The notes beneath the pieces are model-generated. The model did not search any database, was not told the origin of the DNA, and saw only the letters and a program-made list of their open reading frames with translations. Positions 36,569 to 43,830 of a DNA stretch of 57,349 bases are shown one piece after another. The first letter of the stretch is position 1. Every line of letters starts with the position of its first letter. Both the position numbers and the translations under genes were made by a program. The DNA comes from an uncultured bacterium. GTDB taxonomy: Bacteria; Bacillota; Clostridia; Lachnospirales; Lachnospiraceae. The DNA is taken from positions 1 through 57,349 of the forward strand of contig CANSYK010000016.1 in assembly GCA_947651225.1 (NCBI GenBank), in the 5' to 3' direction.

Positions 36569-36826
36569 ATGGGAAAGCATGAAAAAATTTTACAAGATGT
36601 TTTATCTGGGAAAAAAGACAAGAATATAAGTTTTAATGATTTATGGTATTTGCTGGAAAATTTAGGAATTAAGTTACAGCGTATTTCTGGAAGCCATCAT
36701 GTTTTTGCTTATCCAGGGATAACAGAATTGATAGATTTATAGCCAGACAAAAAAGACCATTCAAAGGCTAAATCATATCAGGTAAGACAGGTTAGGGAAT
36801 TTATAAAAAAATATATAGAGGTGTAA
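36569..36826 (+). pseudogene. HicA-type toxin gene interrupted by an in-frame stop
   Basis: The frame from the ATG at 36569 gives a HicA-like protein: SFNDLWYLLENLGIKLQRI followed by SGSHHVFAYPG with the catalytic His region. A TAG at 36740-36742 stops it after 57 codons. The frame then continues open for 27 codons (ending YQVRQVREFIKKYIEV) to TAA at 36824, which is the normal end of the family. The stop falls where family members often have a glutamine, so a single CAG-to-TAG change would explain it. hicB follows after 2 bases. The toxin is probably inactive. Confidence 0.75.
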
Positions 36827-36828
36827 GC

Positions 36829-37038
36829 ATGGGGAAATATGAAATTATAATTTGGTGGAGTAAAGAAGATGATTGCTACCTCGCAGAGGTTCCAGAACTT
36901 TCAGGATGCATGGCAGATGGTGAAAGCGTAACAGAAGTCGCTGCTGCTATTGAGGAATCTATTAAAATATGGATAGAAGTAAACCGTGAAAGAGGTGTAG
37001 AGATTCCAGAGCCGAAAGGGCGGTTAATGTATGCATAG
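36829..37038 (+). CDS. hicB: HicB-type antitoxin
   Basis: This 69-residue protein has the HicB core: YEIIIWWSKEDDCYLAEVPE (residues 4-23) followed by LSGCMADGESVTEV and EESIKIWIE, the partial RNase-H fold that binds HicA. No DNA-binding C-terminal domain is present in this short form. It lies 2 bases after the broken hicA, so it is now an antitoxin without a full toxin. It is intact, which may mean decay of the toxin is recent. Confidence 0.85.
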   Translation: MGKYEIIIWWSKEDDCYLAEVPELSGCMADGESVTEVAAAIEESIKIWIEVNRERGVEIPEPKGRLMYA

Positions 37039-37050
37039 AAAGGCATAAAT

Positions 37051-38424
37051 ATGGTTCAGAAAAAGACAGAAGCAGTTCCGGTAAATGTCAGGAGAGTGGC
37101 ATTGGAACTGCTCATTGAGATTATGGAAGAAAATGTTTTTTGCGACAGGGCGCTTCACCATGCGCTTGACAGGTATCAGATGGAAAAGCGTGATAGAAGT
37201 TTTCTGACACGTTTGGTAGAAGGGACAGTAGAACGGTGCATTGAAATGGACTATATTTTAAATCAGTTTTCTAAAGTCCAAGTAGCGAAAATGAAGCCTG
37301 TGATTCGGAATATATTGCGCATATCCGTGTACCAGATCATATATATGGATCAGGTGCCGGATTCTGCGGCCTGCAATGAAGCGGTAAAACTTACGGCAAA
37401 ACGGAAAATGCAGAATCTGAAAGGGTTTGTCAATGGAGTGTTGCGTAATATTGCAAGAGAAAAAGAAAAGATTGTTTATCCTCCAGCAGAAGATACGATT
37501 TCTTATCTTTCGGTGCGATATTCTCTGCCAGAATGGATTGCTAAAGCGTTTGTAAAGGAATATGGAAAAGAAAGGGCGGAAAAAATTGCGGCTTCTTTTT
37601 TGAAAGAGGACGGGGGAATTTCGATCCATTGCATGACGGGACATTTTTCCATAGAGCAGGTGAAGGAAACGCTTGAGCAGGAAGGCGTTGTGGTAAAGGA
37701 AGGAAAGCTTGCAAAGGATGCGCTTTTGATTTCTCATTTTTCTTCTTTCATGGAATTGACAGCTTTTCGGAAGGGAATGTTTCAGGTACAGGATGAAAGT
37801 TCTATGCTTGCAGGACAGATTGCAGGAATTAAAACAGACGATATTGTCATTGATGTTTGTGCGTCACCGGGTGGAAAGACCTTTTATGCGGCAGATTTAT
37901 GCAGGGGTGGCAAAGTGCTTTCCTGTGATTTGTCAGAAGAAAAGACAGAACGAATTTGGGAAAACAGAAAACGGCTGGGATTTGAAAATGTTGAAATTTA
38001 TATCAATGATGCGACAGTCCTGCTGGAAGAATGGATTGGAAAGGCAGACGTAGTTATTGCAGATTTACCATGTTCCGGTTTAGGAGTGATCGGTAAAAAG
38101 TGCGATATTAAATATAAGACAACAAAAGAAGATATTCTGTCCCTTGCTAAACTGCAAAGGCAGATTCTTTCTGTTGTTTCAGATTATGTAAAGACAGGCG
38201 GCAGACTTATTTTTAGTACCTGTACCATGACAAAGAGTGAAAATCAGGAAAATGCAGAATGGATGGAAAAAAATCTTTCGCTTCGTCCTGTTTCCATAGA
38301 AGAAAGACTGCCTGAAAAATTGCAAGGTTTAACAGGAAAAAAAGGATATTTGCAGATTCTGCCAGATATGGCAGACACCGATGGTTTTTTCTTTTCCTGT
38401 TGGGAGAAACAGGAAGGAGTGTAA
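37051..38424 (+). CDS. rsmB: 16S rRNA (cytosine-967-C5)-methyltransferase
   Basis: RsmB methylates C967 of 16S rRNA. Residues 1-140 are the NusB-like RNA-binding domain. The methyltransferase domain has VIDVCASPGGKTFYAAD (about 265-281), DLPCSGLGVIGKK (about 337) with the PC motif, and FSTCTMTKSENQENAEWM (about 388) with the second catalytic Cys. The 457-residue length is standard. It ends 4 bases before the chosen start of rlmN. Confidence 0.95.
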   Translation: MVQKKTEAVPVNVRRVALELLIEIMEENVFCDRALHHALDRYQMEKRDRSFLTRLVEGTVERCIEMDYILNQFSKVQVAKMKPVIRNILRISVYQIIYMDQVPDSAACNEAVKLTAKRKMQNLKGFVNGVLRNIAREKEKIVYPPAEDTISYLSVRYSLPEWIAKAFVKEYGKERAEKIAASFLKEDGGISIHCMTGHFSIEQVKETLEQEGVVVKEGKLAKDALLISHFSSFMELTAFRKGMFQVQDESSMLAGQIAGIKTDDIVIDVCASPGGKTFYAADLCRGGKVLSCDLSEEKTERIWENRKRLGFENVEIYINDATVLLEEWIGKADVVIADLPCSGLGVIGKKCDIKYKTTKEDILSLAKLQRQILSVVSDYVKTGGRLIFSTCTMTKSENQENAEWMEKNLSLRPVSIEERLPEKLQGLTGKKGYLQILPDMADTDGFFFSCWEKQEGV

Positions 38425-38428
38425 AAAC

Positions 38429-39481
38429 GTGCAAGAAAAAACACATTTAAAAAGTCTTGACTGGAACGAATTACAGGATTTTACGAAACAGGCAGGACAG
38501 AAAGCATTTCGCAGTAAGCAGCTTTATCAGTGGATGCACAAACAGCTTGTCTGTTCTTTTGATGAGATGACAAACCTTTCGAAAGATTTCCGGGAAGCGT
38601 TAAAAAAAGATTGTATATTGTGCAGTGCAAAGACAGTAAAACAGCAGATTTCCAGTGACGGAACCAATAAATTTTTAATGGAGCTTTCTGATGGAAATCA
38701 TATTGAAAGTGTTTTAATGAAATATAAACATGGAAACAGCGTTTGTATTTCCACACAGGCAGGCTGCCGTATGGGCTGCCGGTTTTGCGCATCTACGGTT
38801 GGCGGGCTGATTCGTTCCCTGCAGCCATCAGAACTGTTAGACCAGGTTTATGAAATCCAGCGAATTACAGGAGAAAGAGTTTCCAATGTGATTTTAATGG
38901 GAATCGGCGAACCGCTTGACAATTATGAAAATGTAATGAAATTTATTCGTATGCTTTCTGATGAACATGGACTAAATATCAGCCAGCGTAATATTACGCT
39001 TTCCACCTGTGGACTTGTTAAACAGATGGAACGTCTGGCAGAGGAAGCGTTGACCATTACACTGGCAGTTTCCCTTCACGCACCAAATGATATAATACGC
39101 AGAGAAATGATGCCGGTTGCCAATCAGTATCCCATTCAGGAAATTATGGAATCCTGCCGCAATTATATCCGAAAAACAAATCGGCGTGTCACTTTTGAAT
39201 ATAGTATGGTTGAGGGAAAAAACGATTCTCCCAAAGAGGCCGGAGAGCTTTCTTCCCTGTTAAAGGGAATGAACTGCCATGTAAACCTGATTCCTCTCAA
39301 TCCGGTAGAAGGCAGGCTTGGCCAGCGCTCCAAAAGAAACCATATTGAAGTATTTAAAAAGATATTGGAAAAAAACCACATTAATGTTACGATAAGAAGG
39401 GAAATGGGAAGGGATATTGACGCTGCCTGTGGGCAGTTGCGGAATAAGCAGAGGGAAGCAGCAAATGGAAGGATAATATGA
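38429..39481 (+). CDS. rlmN: Dual-specificity 23S rRNA/tRNA adenine-C2 methyltransferase
   Basis: RlmN is a radical-SAM enzyme that methylates A2503 of 23S rRNA and A37 of some tRNAs. The cluster motif GCRMGCRFCAST (CxxxCxxC) is near residue 110 and the conserved cysteines near the C-terminus (DIDAACGQL) and in the middle are present. The frame is open upstream into rsmB, but AAGGAG nine bases before a GTG at 38429 indicates that start, giving 350 residues. The stop overlaps the next small frame by 4 bases. Confidence 0.96.
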   Translation: MQEKTHLKSLDWNELQDFTKQAGQKAFRSKQLYQWMHKQLVCSFDEMTNLSKDFREALKKDCILCSAKTVKQQISSDGTNKFLMELSDGNHIESVLMKYKHGNSVCISTQAGCRMGCRFCASTVGGLIRSLQPSELLDQVYEIQRITGERVSNVILMGIGEPLDNYENVMKFIRMLSDEHGLNISQRNITLSTCGLVKQMERLAEEALTITLAVSLHAPNDIIRREMMPVANQYPIQEIMESCRNYIRKTNRRVTFEYSMVEGKNDSPKEAGELSSLLKGMNCHVNLIPLNPVEGRLGQRSKRNHIEVFKKILEKNHINVTIRREMGRDIDAACGQLRNKQREAANGRII

Positions 39482-39684
39482 CAACAGAAGAATATTTAGA
39501 ACGGAGAAAATCGAAAAACTGGAACTTTTTTGCGGTAGTAGATTTAGATTCATTTAAAAATGTGAAAAAGATACATCCTCTGAAACAGAAATTGGTTAAG
39601 GAGATTGTTGAGGCAGCCAAAGAAGATACTTACTTGACGGATGTTGTTAAAGAAGGGATTGAAGTGTATGGTGAAGATGTATAG
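39478..39684 (+). pseudogene. Probable internally deleted MNT-type nucleotidyltransferase
   Basis: This 68-residue frame begins MTTEEYLERRKSKNWN, continues with HPLKQKLVKEIVEAAKEDTYLTDVV and ends VKEGIEVYGEDV. The middle resembles the region just before the GSxxxG active site of minimal nucleotidyltransferases and the end resembles their C-terminus, but the active site itself is absent. I infer an internal deletion. It overlaps rlmN by 4 bases. A HEPN-like remnant follows, which is the normal MNT-HEPN toxin-antitoxin order. It could instead be an intact small protein of unknown function. Confidence 0.45.
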
Positions 39685-39784
39685 CCGATCTTGTGTGGCA
39701 TTAGAGCAGGCAAAAGATGCATTAAGTAAAGTTGGGCGAGATGATGCGTATTTAAATTTGAAAGGATATAGAATATGGGGTTAG
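39668..39784 (+). pseudogene. Probable HEPN-domain remnant
   Basis: In a shifted frame overlapping the previous gene, an ATG at 39668 (or GTG at 39671, or ATG at 39677) opens a 38-codon frame reading MYSRSCVALEQAKDALSKVG followed by RDDAYLNLKGYRIWG. This looks like the first helix of a HEPN protein; the rest, including the RxxxxH motif, is missing. The frame runs into the start of the Uma2 gene. Confidence 0.4.
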
Positions 39785-40332
39785 CAGAATTTGAACGCAA
39801 AAAAGACGAAAAAATAAATGGTGTAGTTTATGATATGTCTCCTGCACCTAATTATCGCCATGGGATTATTAACAGCAATATTCATGCTATTATAAAAAAT
39901 GGTTTAAAAAATAGTTTATGTCTTGTTTTTATGGAAAACCTTGATTTTAATTACCAGCCAGAGAAAAATGACGATTATGTTTGTCCGGACATTATGGTAA
40001 TATGTGACAGGAAATATTTAAAAGGTAGCTTTTATCGTGGAGTACCTAAGTTTATTGTTGAAACATTAAGTCCTTCCACAGCAAAGCGGGACAGGACAGA
40101 GAAAAAGGATATTTACGAAAGGGTTGGTGTCGGGGAATATTGGATTGTAACGCCACAGGGAAAGTCTGCTGAAATATATTATCTGGATGATGGGAAATAT
40201 GTTTTGGAACAGAGTTATATTTTGCAGGATGACAAAGAGGAGGAAGGGTATAATGCAGAAACAGAAATCTGTTTAAAGGCATTTCCTCATATAAAAATGT
40301 TATTAAGTGAGATTTTTGAGGGAGTTGATTAA
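39775..40332 (+). CDS. Uma2-family restriction-endonuclease-fold protein
   Basis: This 185-residue protein belongs to the Uma2 (DUF820) family of PD-(D/E)XK-fold proteins. Visible landmarks are YRHGIINSNIHAII near residue 22, CPDIMVICDRK near 63, PKFIVETLSPSTAKRDRTEK near 82 with the acidic residue and SPST, and YERVGVGEYWIVTP near 107. Biological roles of the family are poorly defined. It is isolated, follows the MNT/HEPN relic and precedes a hairpin repeat. Confidence 0.85.
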   Translation: MGLAEFERKKDEKINGVVYDMSPAPNYRHGIINSNIHAIIKNGLKNSLCLVFMENLDFNYQPEKNDDYVCPDIMVICDRKYLKGSFYRGVPKFIVETLSPSTAKRDRTEKKDIYERVGVGEYWIVTPQGKSAEIYYLDDGKYVLEQSYILQDDKEEEGYNAETEICLKAFPHIKMLLSEIFEGVD

Positions 40333-40369
40333 ATGCTGATATGTCTTTTAGAAAAGGCGGTGAATCTTT

Positions 40370-40404
40370 TATAGTAAACGCATGTATTTTATGCGTTTAC
40401 TATA
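40370..40404 (+). repeat. Solo 35-bp palindromic module of the family A repeat
   Basis: TATAGTAAACGCAT and ATGCGTTTACTATA form a perfect 14-bp inverted repeat around a 7-base loop. The whole 35 bases are the exact reverse complement of the first 35 bases of the copy at 18460. The rest of the family A element is absent. It lies 37 bases after the Uma2 gene and could act as a hairpin terminator. Confidence 0.85.
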
Positions 40405-40505
40405 ACAAAAAGAAACATTCTGGCGTCAGAAAGATTTCGTATGGAGAAAAAGATATTATGGAGAGTACGGTTTAGAGATGTTACAAAATTTTATACTTAT
40501 TCATG

Positions 40506-40544
40506 AAAAACCGTACTTTTCACAAGATGGAGAGTACGGTTTTT
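40506..40544 (-). terminator. Bidirectional terminator hairpin
   Basis: AAAAACCGTACT and AGTACGGTTTTT form a perfect 12-bp stem with a T run on each strand. It lies just after the stop of the minus-strand gene at 40549. A second copy of the right arm (TGGAGAGTACGGTTT) stands at 40459-40473, which could form an alternative hairpin. The rest of the 40405-40505 stretch shows no gene. Confidence 0.75.
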
Positions 40545-40548
40545 CTGA

Positions 40549-41013
40549 TTAAAATGCATCAATTGATAAATCAAGATTTTGTCCGGTGGTATTTGCAGCG
40601 TCTGCTTTTTTAAAATTCTGTGCATAGGGGTTATCTTCCTGATATTTAATCTGTGTAGTAGTTTCACCGCCTGATACATAAGTACGGCCGCATTCTGGAC
40701 AGACAGAGGTCTGAATGCGGACACTTGCCTGAATCACTTCAGCATTGTCCCTGTTTGCCTTGGAATAGGCATTGCTTACATGTTCCTGTTCATGTGCCAT
40801 CACGGCAGAAGCCGCTGATTCTGGTGATATGTGGGTTGGCGATTTAAAAGAAACCATTTCGTCAGAACCATCCTGATAGGTGCGGTTCTCACAGGTCTCA
40901 CAGGTAATCTGTCCAGAACGGACCATCTGGCTTACCTCTCCATGGCTGTAGCCCGCATTTTGCGCCTGTATGACTGTCTGTACATTTGGCCGGTCATTAA
41001 GTATCATAATCAT
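40549..41013 (-). CDS. Putative HExxH metalloprotease-like protein with cysteine pairs
   Basis: This 154-residue protein contains AHEQEHVSNA (about residues 72-81), an HExxH zinc-protease signature, preceded by CETCENRTYQDGSDEMVSF (about 37) and followed by CPECGRTYVSGGET (about 107), two CxxC pairs. Similar small proteins are annotated as putative metallopeptidases or SprA-related proteins; the function is not known. There is no signal peptide. The first ATG is used, with AAAGGGG about 13 bases upstream, so a start at the ATG two codons on is possible. Confidence 0.65.
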   Translation of the reverse strand: MIMILNDRPNVQTVIQAQNAGYSHGEVSQMVRSGQITCETCENRTYQDGSDEMVSFKSPTHISPESAASAVMAHEQEHVSNAYSKANRDNAEVIQASVRIQTSVCPECGRTYVSGGETTTQIKYQEDNPYAQNFKKADAANTTGQNLDLSIDAF

Positions 41014-41039
41014 AATGAATTTGCCCCTTTCCTTAGATT

Positions 41040-41095
41040 GTTATGATTCACGGCTATTCTAAACATCATGCGAAAAATCAGCCGTGAGTCGTAAC
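41040..41095 (+). repeat. Family B hairpin repeat
   Basis: GTTATGATTCACGGCT and AGCCGTGAGTCGTAAC form a 16-bp near-perfect stem. The 24-base loop reads through AAACATCATGCG, the reverse form of CGCATGATGTTT in the copy at 46818. It lies upstream of the metalloprotease-like gene. Confidence 0.8.
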
Positions 41096-41167
41096 CTTAG
41101 ATTTTCTTTTCTGAAAATTTTAGCATATTTTTCAGAAAAAGGAAAGAAGCGAATCCTTGAGGTTCGA

Positions 41168-41356
41168 TTAATTTTCAGAATCTACGGCTGTAATGATTGG
41201 TTTTCCATCTTTATCAACCAATACAGCTACTCCACACCCACTTGTCATATTAGATGAGATTAACAAATAATTCACGCCTGTTTGTGTATCAACAATAATC
41301 TTGCGGATGTTGCTCACTCCCTGTGAATAGGTTTCTACAAATCTATCACGTGCCAT
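41168..41356 (-). CDS. DUF6440-like small protein
   Basis: This 62-residue protein begins MARDRFVETYSQGVSNIRKI and has IVDTQTGVNYLLISSNMTSG and VLVDKDGKPIITAV, the pattern of DUF6440 proteins, whose function is unknown. The frame is open from 41374, but AAAGGAGG nine bases before the ATG at 41356 sets the start. It is a single gene between two family B repeats. Confidence 0.75.
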   Translation of the reverse strand: MARDRFVETYSQGVSNIRKIIVDTQTGVNYLLISSNMTSGCGVAVLVDKDGKPIITAVDSEN

Positions 41357-41439
41357 GTACAGTCCTCCTTTCAAAATGATGTATATACTATAATATATTT
41401 CGCTCTAAATGTCAAATATTTCATATATAAATATAAAAA

Positions 41440-41495
41440 ATTACTATTCACGGCTATTCTAAGCATTATGCAAAAAAACAGCTGTGAATAGTAAC
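41440..41495 (+). repeat. Family B hairpin repeat
   Basis: ATTACTATTCACGGCT and AGCTGTGAATAGTAAC form the stem, with T-A at the position where other copies have G-C. The loop holds AAGCATTATGC. It lies 9 bases from the end of the membrane protein remnant on the minus strand. Confidence 0.8.
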
Positions 41496-41504
41496 ATATA
41501 ATTA

Positions 41505-41780
41505 TTAAATCCTTTTAAAAATTTGGATAGCAATAATCTCAATCAATATAGTAGTGTCATACAACCATTGAATGGTATTTGAATAAAAAAAGTAGCCCAA
41601 TTCCATCGGAAATGTGTCAGAACCAACAACGTTTGCTATCACGTTTGAGATAATCAGTAAATACAAAAAGGAAATGATGCTGGACTTTCCTATGATTTTC
41701 CAGCCCCGCTCATCCCGGTTTTGCTTTTGGACAAGTATAACGTATTTCTTACATTTTGTCGAATAAGCATAATCGCTCTT
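41505..41780 (-). pseudogene. C-terminal remnant of a small membrane protein
   Basis: On the minus strand an open stretch of 92 codons, including the stop codon, has no plausible start. It reads KKYVILVQKQNRDERGWKII, then hydrophobic segments ISFLYLLIISNVIANVV and, after GSDTFPMELGYFFYSNTIQW, a second segment TTILIEIIAIQIF, ending FKRI. This looks like the last two membrane helices of a protein that has lost its N-terminus. Membrane proteins of this kind are often paired with a small XRE regulator, and one lies immediately next to it but in the divergent orientation. Confidence 0.5.
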
Positions 41781-41808
41781 TTACAAATTGCCAGAAATAT
41801 GTTATACT
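41780..41808 (+). promoter_or_regulatory. Sigma-A promoter for the XRE regulator
   Basis: TTTACA and TATACT are separated by exactly 17 bases. Transcription would start near 41815, which excludes the TTG at 41788 as the regulator's start and supports the GTG at 41851 or the ATG at 41833. Confidence 0.65.
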
Positions 41809-41850
41809 AAAAATGGCGGCGTAAAATCAGACATGAAAGGCAGTGGTTCA

Positions 41851-42072
41851 GTGGCAGGGAAAAACAAGTATACATTTGACAGTAAAATTCATGTATATCG
41901 TGCAACAAAAAGAATGACGCAACAAGAACTTGCCGATTTAGTTGGCGTATCCCGTCAAACCATTATGCAGCTTGAACGAAACCGCTATAATCCGTCTATG
42001 TTACTGGCATATGGTATTGCAAAAGTTTTTGGTGTGACCATTGAAGATTTATTTGATTTTTCGGAGAACTAG
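41851..42072 (+). CDS. Small XRE-family HTH transcriptional regulator
   Basis: This 73-residue protein is a single Cro/CI-type helix-turn-helix: IHVYRATKRMTQQELADLVG followed by VSRQTIMQLERNRYNPSMLL and a C-terminal VFGVTIEDLFDFSE. The open frame extends back to 41788, but the promoter at 41780-41808 rules that out. GTG at 41851 is preferred, with AAAGG about 10 bases upstream; an ATG at 41833 is possible. The family often controls an adjacent membrane protein; here that neighbour is only a fragment. Two terminator hairpins follow. Confidence 0.85.
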   Translation: MAGKNKYTFDSKIHVYRATKRMTQQELADLVGVSRQTIMQLERNRYNPSMLLAYGIAKVFGVTIEDLFDFSEN

Positions 42073-42109
42073 AGCGTGTTTGAAGAGAATGAATTTTCAA
42101 ACACGCTCT
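42071..42109 (+). terminator. Hairpin after the XRE regulator (AGAGCGTGTTTGAA arms)
   Basis: AGAGCGTGTTTGAA and TTCAAACACGCTCT form a perfect 14-bp stem starting at the regulator's stop codon. The same arm recurs at 26614 and, on the other strand, at 52751-52764, so it may be a small repeat rather than only a terminator. Confidence 0.65.
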
Positions 42110-42115
42110 GACAGA

Positions 42116-42153
42116 TGCAAAAAAATCGCAGGTTAACCTACGATTTTTTTGCA
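42116..42153 (+). terminator. Strong bidirectional terminator
   Basis: TGCAAAAAAATCG and CGATTTTTTTGCA are perfect 13-base arms, with a central AGGTTAACCT that is itself palindromic. Runs of seven A and seven T make it work in both directions. It separates the XRE regulator from the convergent DUF6512 gene. Confidence 0.8.
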
Positions 42154-42272
42154 TTCGGCCAAGACAAGAATAGTAAGGACCTATAAATAATTAAATGAAA
42201 TTTTCTTTGCACTCGGAAAAACATTCTTCGCAATTTGTTCATTTAATTTATTTACAGTTCCTAACGTTTTCT

Positions 42273-42788
42273 TTAATTTTTTCGTATTGTTGGATCTTGA
42301 AAAATAGTAGTATTGGGAGGATGGCAGGTAAATATCAAAAAGCAAACAAAAAGGATACACACCAAAATACATAGTAAAGGTGAATAAGGTTCCAGCCGAC
42401 AGGACAGTGTGAGTTTGTAAGAAAGCCAAAAAGCGATAACGATACTCAAAATAAAGGTACTGATATCCAAGATAAAAATATTCGTACCAAGAAAAAAAGT
42501 ATAAGTATAGTAAAAAAGTGGAATTAGAAATGTGCCCACTAAAATTCCAAAACTTAAAGCAGAAGTAATACAGGAATATTTTCTGTGGAATTTCAAAATC
42601 ATGATCAATGAGTATATTAACATTGGGAAGAATACTAATTTCATGTGTTCCCATATAGATTCATTAATTGGCGTAAAAAGCCCTGCTATATGATTGTTTC
42701 CAGTCCAACCATATAGAAAATGAGCAAGTGTTCCTGTGATTAGAACAAAAATTATTCCAATCACGGTATATCGTTTTAAATGTTTCAT
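42273..42788 (-). CDS. DUF6512-like integral membrane protein
   Basis: This 171-residue protein has about five membrane segments (near residues 8-24, 52-68, 76-95, 104-125 and 135-158). The pattern HFLYGWTGNNHIAGLFTPIN followed by ESIWEHMKLVFFPML is typical of DUF6512, whose function is unknown. AGAGGT lies seven bases before the ATG. It stands alone with terminators on its 3' side. Confidence 0.8.
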   Translation of the reverse strand: MKHLKRYTVIGIIFVLITGTLAHFLYGWTGNNHIAGLFTPINESIWEHMKLVFFPMLIYSLIMILKFHRKYSCITSALSFGILVGTFLIPLFYYTYTFFLGTNIFILDISTFILSIVIAFWLSYKLTLSCRLEPYSPLLCILVCILFVCFLIFTCHPPNTTIFQDPTIRKN

Positions 42789-42979
42789 AGAAAATACCTC
42801 TTGAATAGAGTATATGCAGCTGAGAAATTATTATGTGTTTTAGAGTGTGTTTTATGCTAAAAGTACAAGTTTTGTGGCGCCATTTTGCATGAATTTTGCA
42901 AAATGTGTGCATACAGCCTTGAAAACGCTCTAACAGGAACCATCTCAAAAGACTAAGGAAAGGGACAGGAATTATTATC

Positions 42980-43008
42980 TTGTTCTTTTTTATATGTTGT
43001 GATAGAAT
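42980..43008 (+). promoter_or_regulatory. Likely promoter of the phosphatase-kinase operon
   Basis: TTGTTC and TAGAAT are separated by 17 bases, upstream of the PP2C phosphatase. The predicted start near 43015 leaves a leader of about 57 bases to the ATG at 43072. Nothing else is seen in the 42789-42979 stretch except a GC-poor region with TTTTGCATGAATTTTGCAAAA. Confidence 0.5.
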
Positions 43009-43071
43009 AATCCGTGTATGTTATTAGAAATAGCATCTGACGGAGAAATAAGCACAAAGGAGGGAAACTAC

Positions 43072-43794
43072 ATGAAAGCCTATGCAAAAACGGATGTTGG
43101 CAAAAAGCGGAGCATGAATCAGGATTTCTTTTATTGCAGTGAAAATGTAGTAGGTAGTTTCCAAAACCTGTTTATTGTTGCAGACGGTATGGGAGGACAT
43201 AAAGCAGGAGACCATGCTTCCAAACTATGTATATCGGGCATGGTGGAATCTATCAAAAAATCGGGGCATAAAACGCCTGTGACAATATTTGAAGAAGCAG
43301 TGAATGCTGCTAATGCATTAATTTATCAGGCAGCACAAGAACATATAGAGTTTGAAGGGATGGGAACGACGATGGTGGCATGTACAGTTGAGAATGACAC
43401 CATGTATGTTGCCAATATTGGTGATTCCCGTTTGTATTTACTGCGGGATACGATTTCGCAGATTACAGATGACCATTCTTTGGTAGGGGAACTTGTTAAG
43501 AAAGGAAACCTGACAGAGAGTGAAGCGAGAATCCACCCACAGAAAAATATTATTACCCGTGCGCTGGGAACGAGCCAGCATGTACATGCAGATTACTTTG
43601 AGATATCGATTCGGGAAGGGGATATTATTCTTTTGTGCAGTGATGGATTGTCCAATATGTTAGATGATGAGGATATGGAATATATAGTAAAACGTTGTGA
43701 TACATTAGAAGAAGCGGCGAAAGAATTAGTAGAACAGGCGAACCGGCATGGTGGTGATGACAATATCACAGTTGTGCTTGCGCAGGCAGAGTAG
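43072..43794 (+). CDS. PP2C-family serine/threonine phosphatase
   Basis: This 240-residue Stp/PrpC-type phosphatase reverses Ser/Thr phosphorylation by its neighbour kinase. Metal-site motifs are visible: GKKRSMNQD (about 10-18), VADGMGGHKAGD (about 40), GTTMV and ANIGDSRLYL (about 105-125), LCSDGL (about 187) and GGDDNITVV (about 227). GGAGGG before the ATG at 43072 fixes the start although the frame is open from 43018. The kinase gene follows 36 bases later. Confidence 0.95.
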   Translation: MKAYAKTDVGKKRSMNQDFFYCSENVVGSFQNLFIVADGMGGHKAGDHASKLCISGMVESIKKSGHKTPVTIFEEAVNAANALIYQAAQEHIEFEGMGTTMVACTVENDTMYVANIGDSRLYLLRDTISQITDDHSLVGELVKKGNLTESEARIHPQKNIITRALGTSQHVHADYFEISIREGDIILLCSDGLSNMLDDEDMEYIVKRCDTLEEAAKELVEQANRHGGDDNITVVLAQAE

Positions 43795-43830
43795 AGTTTG
43801 GGACCGCATGGAAGGGAGAATGGAATAAGA

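Noticed and set aside
40370-41495. Several palindromic repeats close together as a possible CRISPR array.
   Set aside because: The repeats belong to different families, are not evenly spaced, and genes lie between them. There are no cas genes.
42181-42654. A minus-strand frame of 157 codons overlapping the DUF6512 gene.
   Set aside because: It is an alternative frame of the same region, extremely rich in Tyr and Phe and without a ribosome binding site. The DUF6512 frame has a clear start and family pattern.
42789-42979. A riboswitch or RNA leader upstream of the phosphatase-kinase operon.
   Set aside because: No conserved structure was recognised and the likely promoter lies after this stretch, so it would not be transcribed with the operon.
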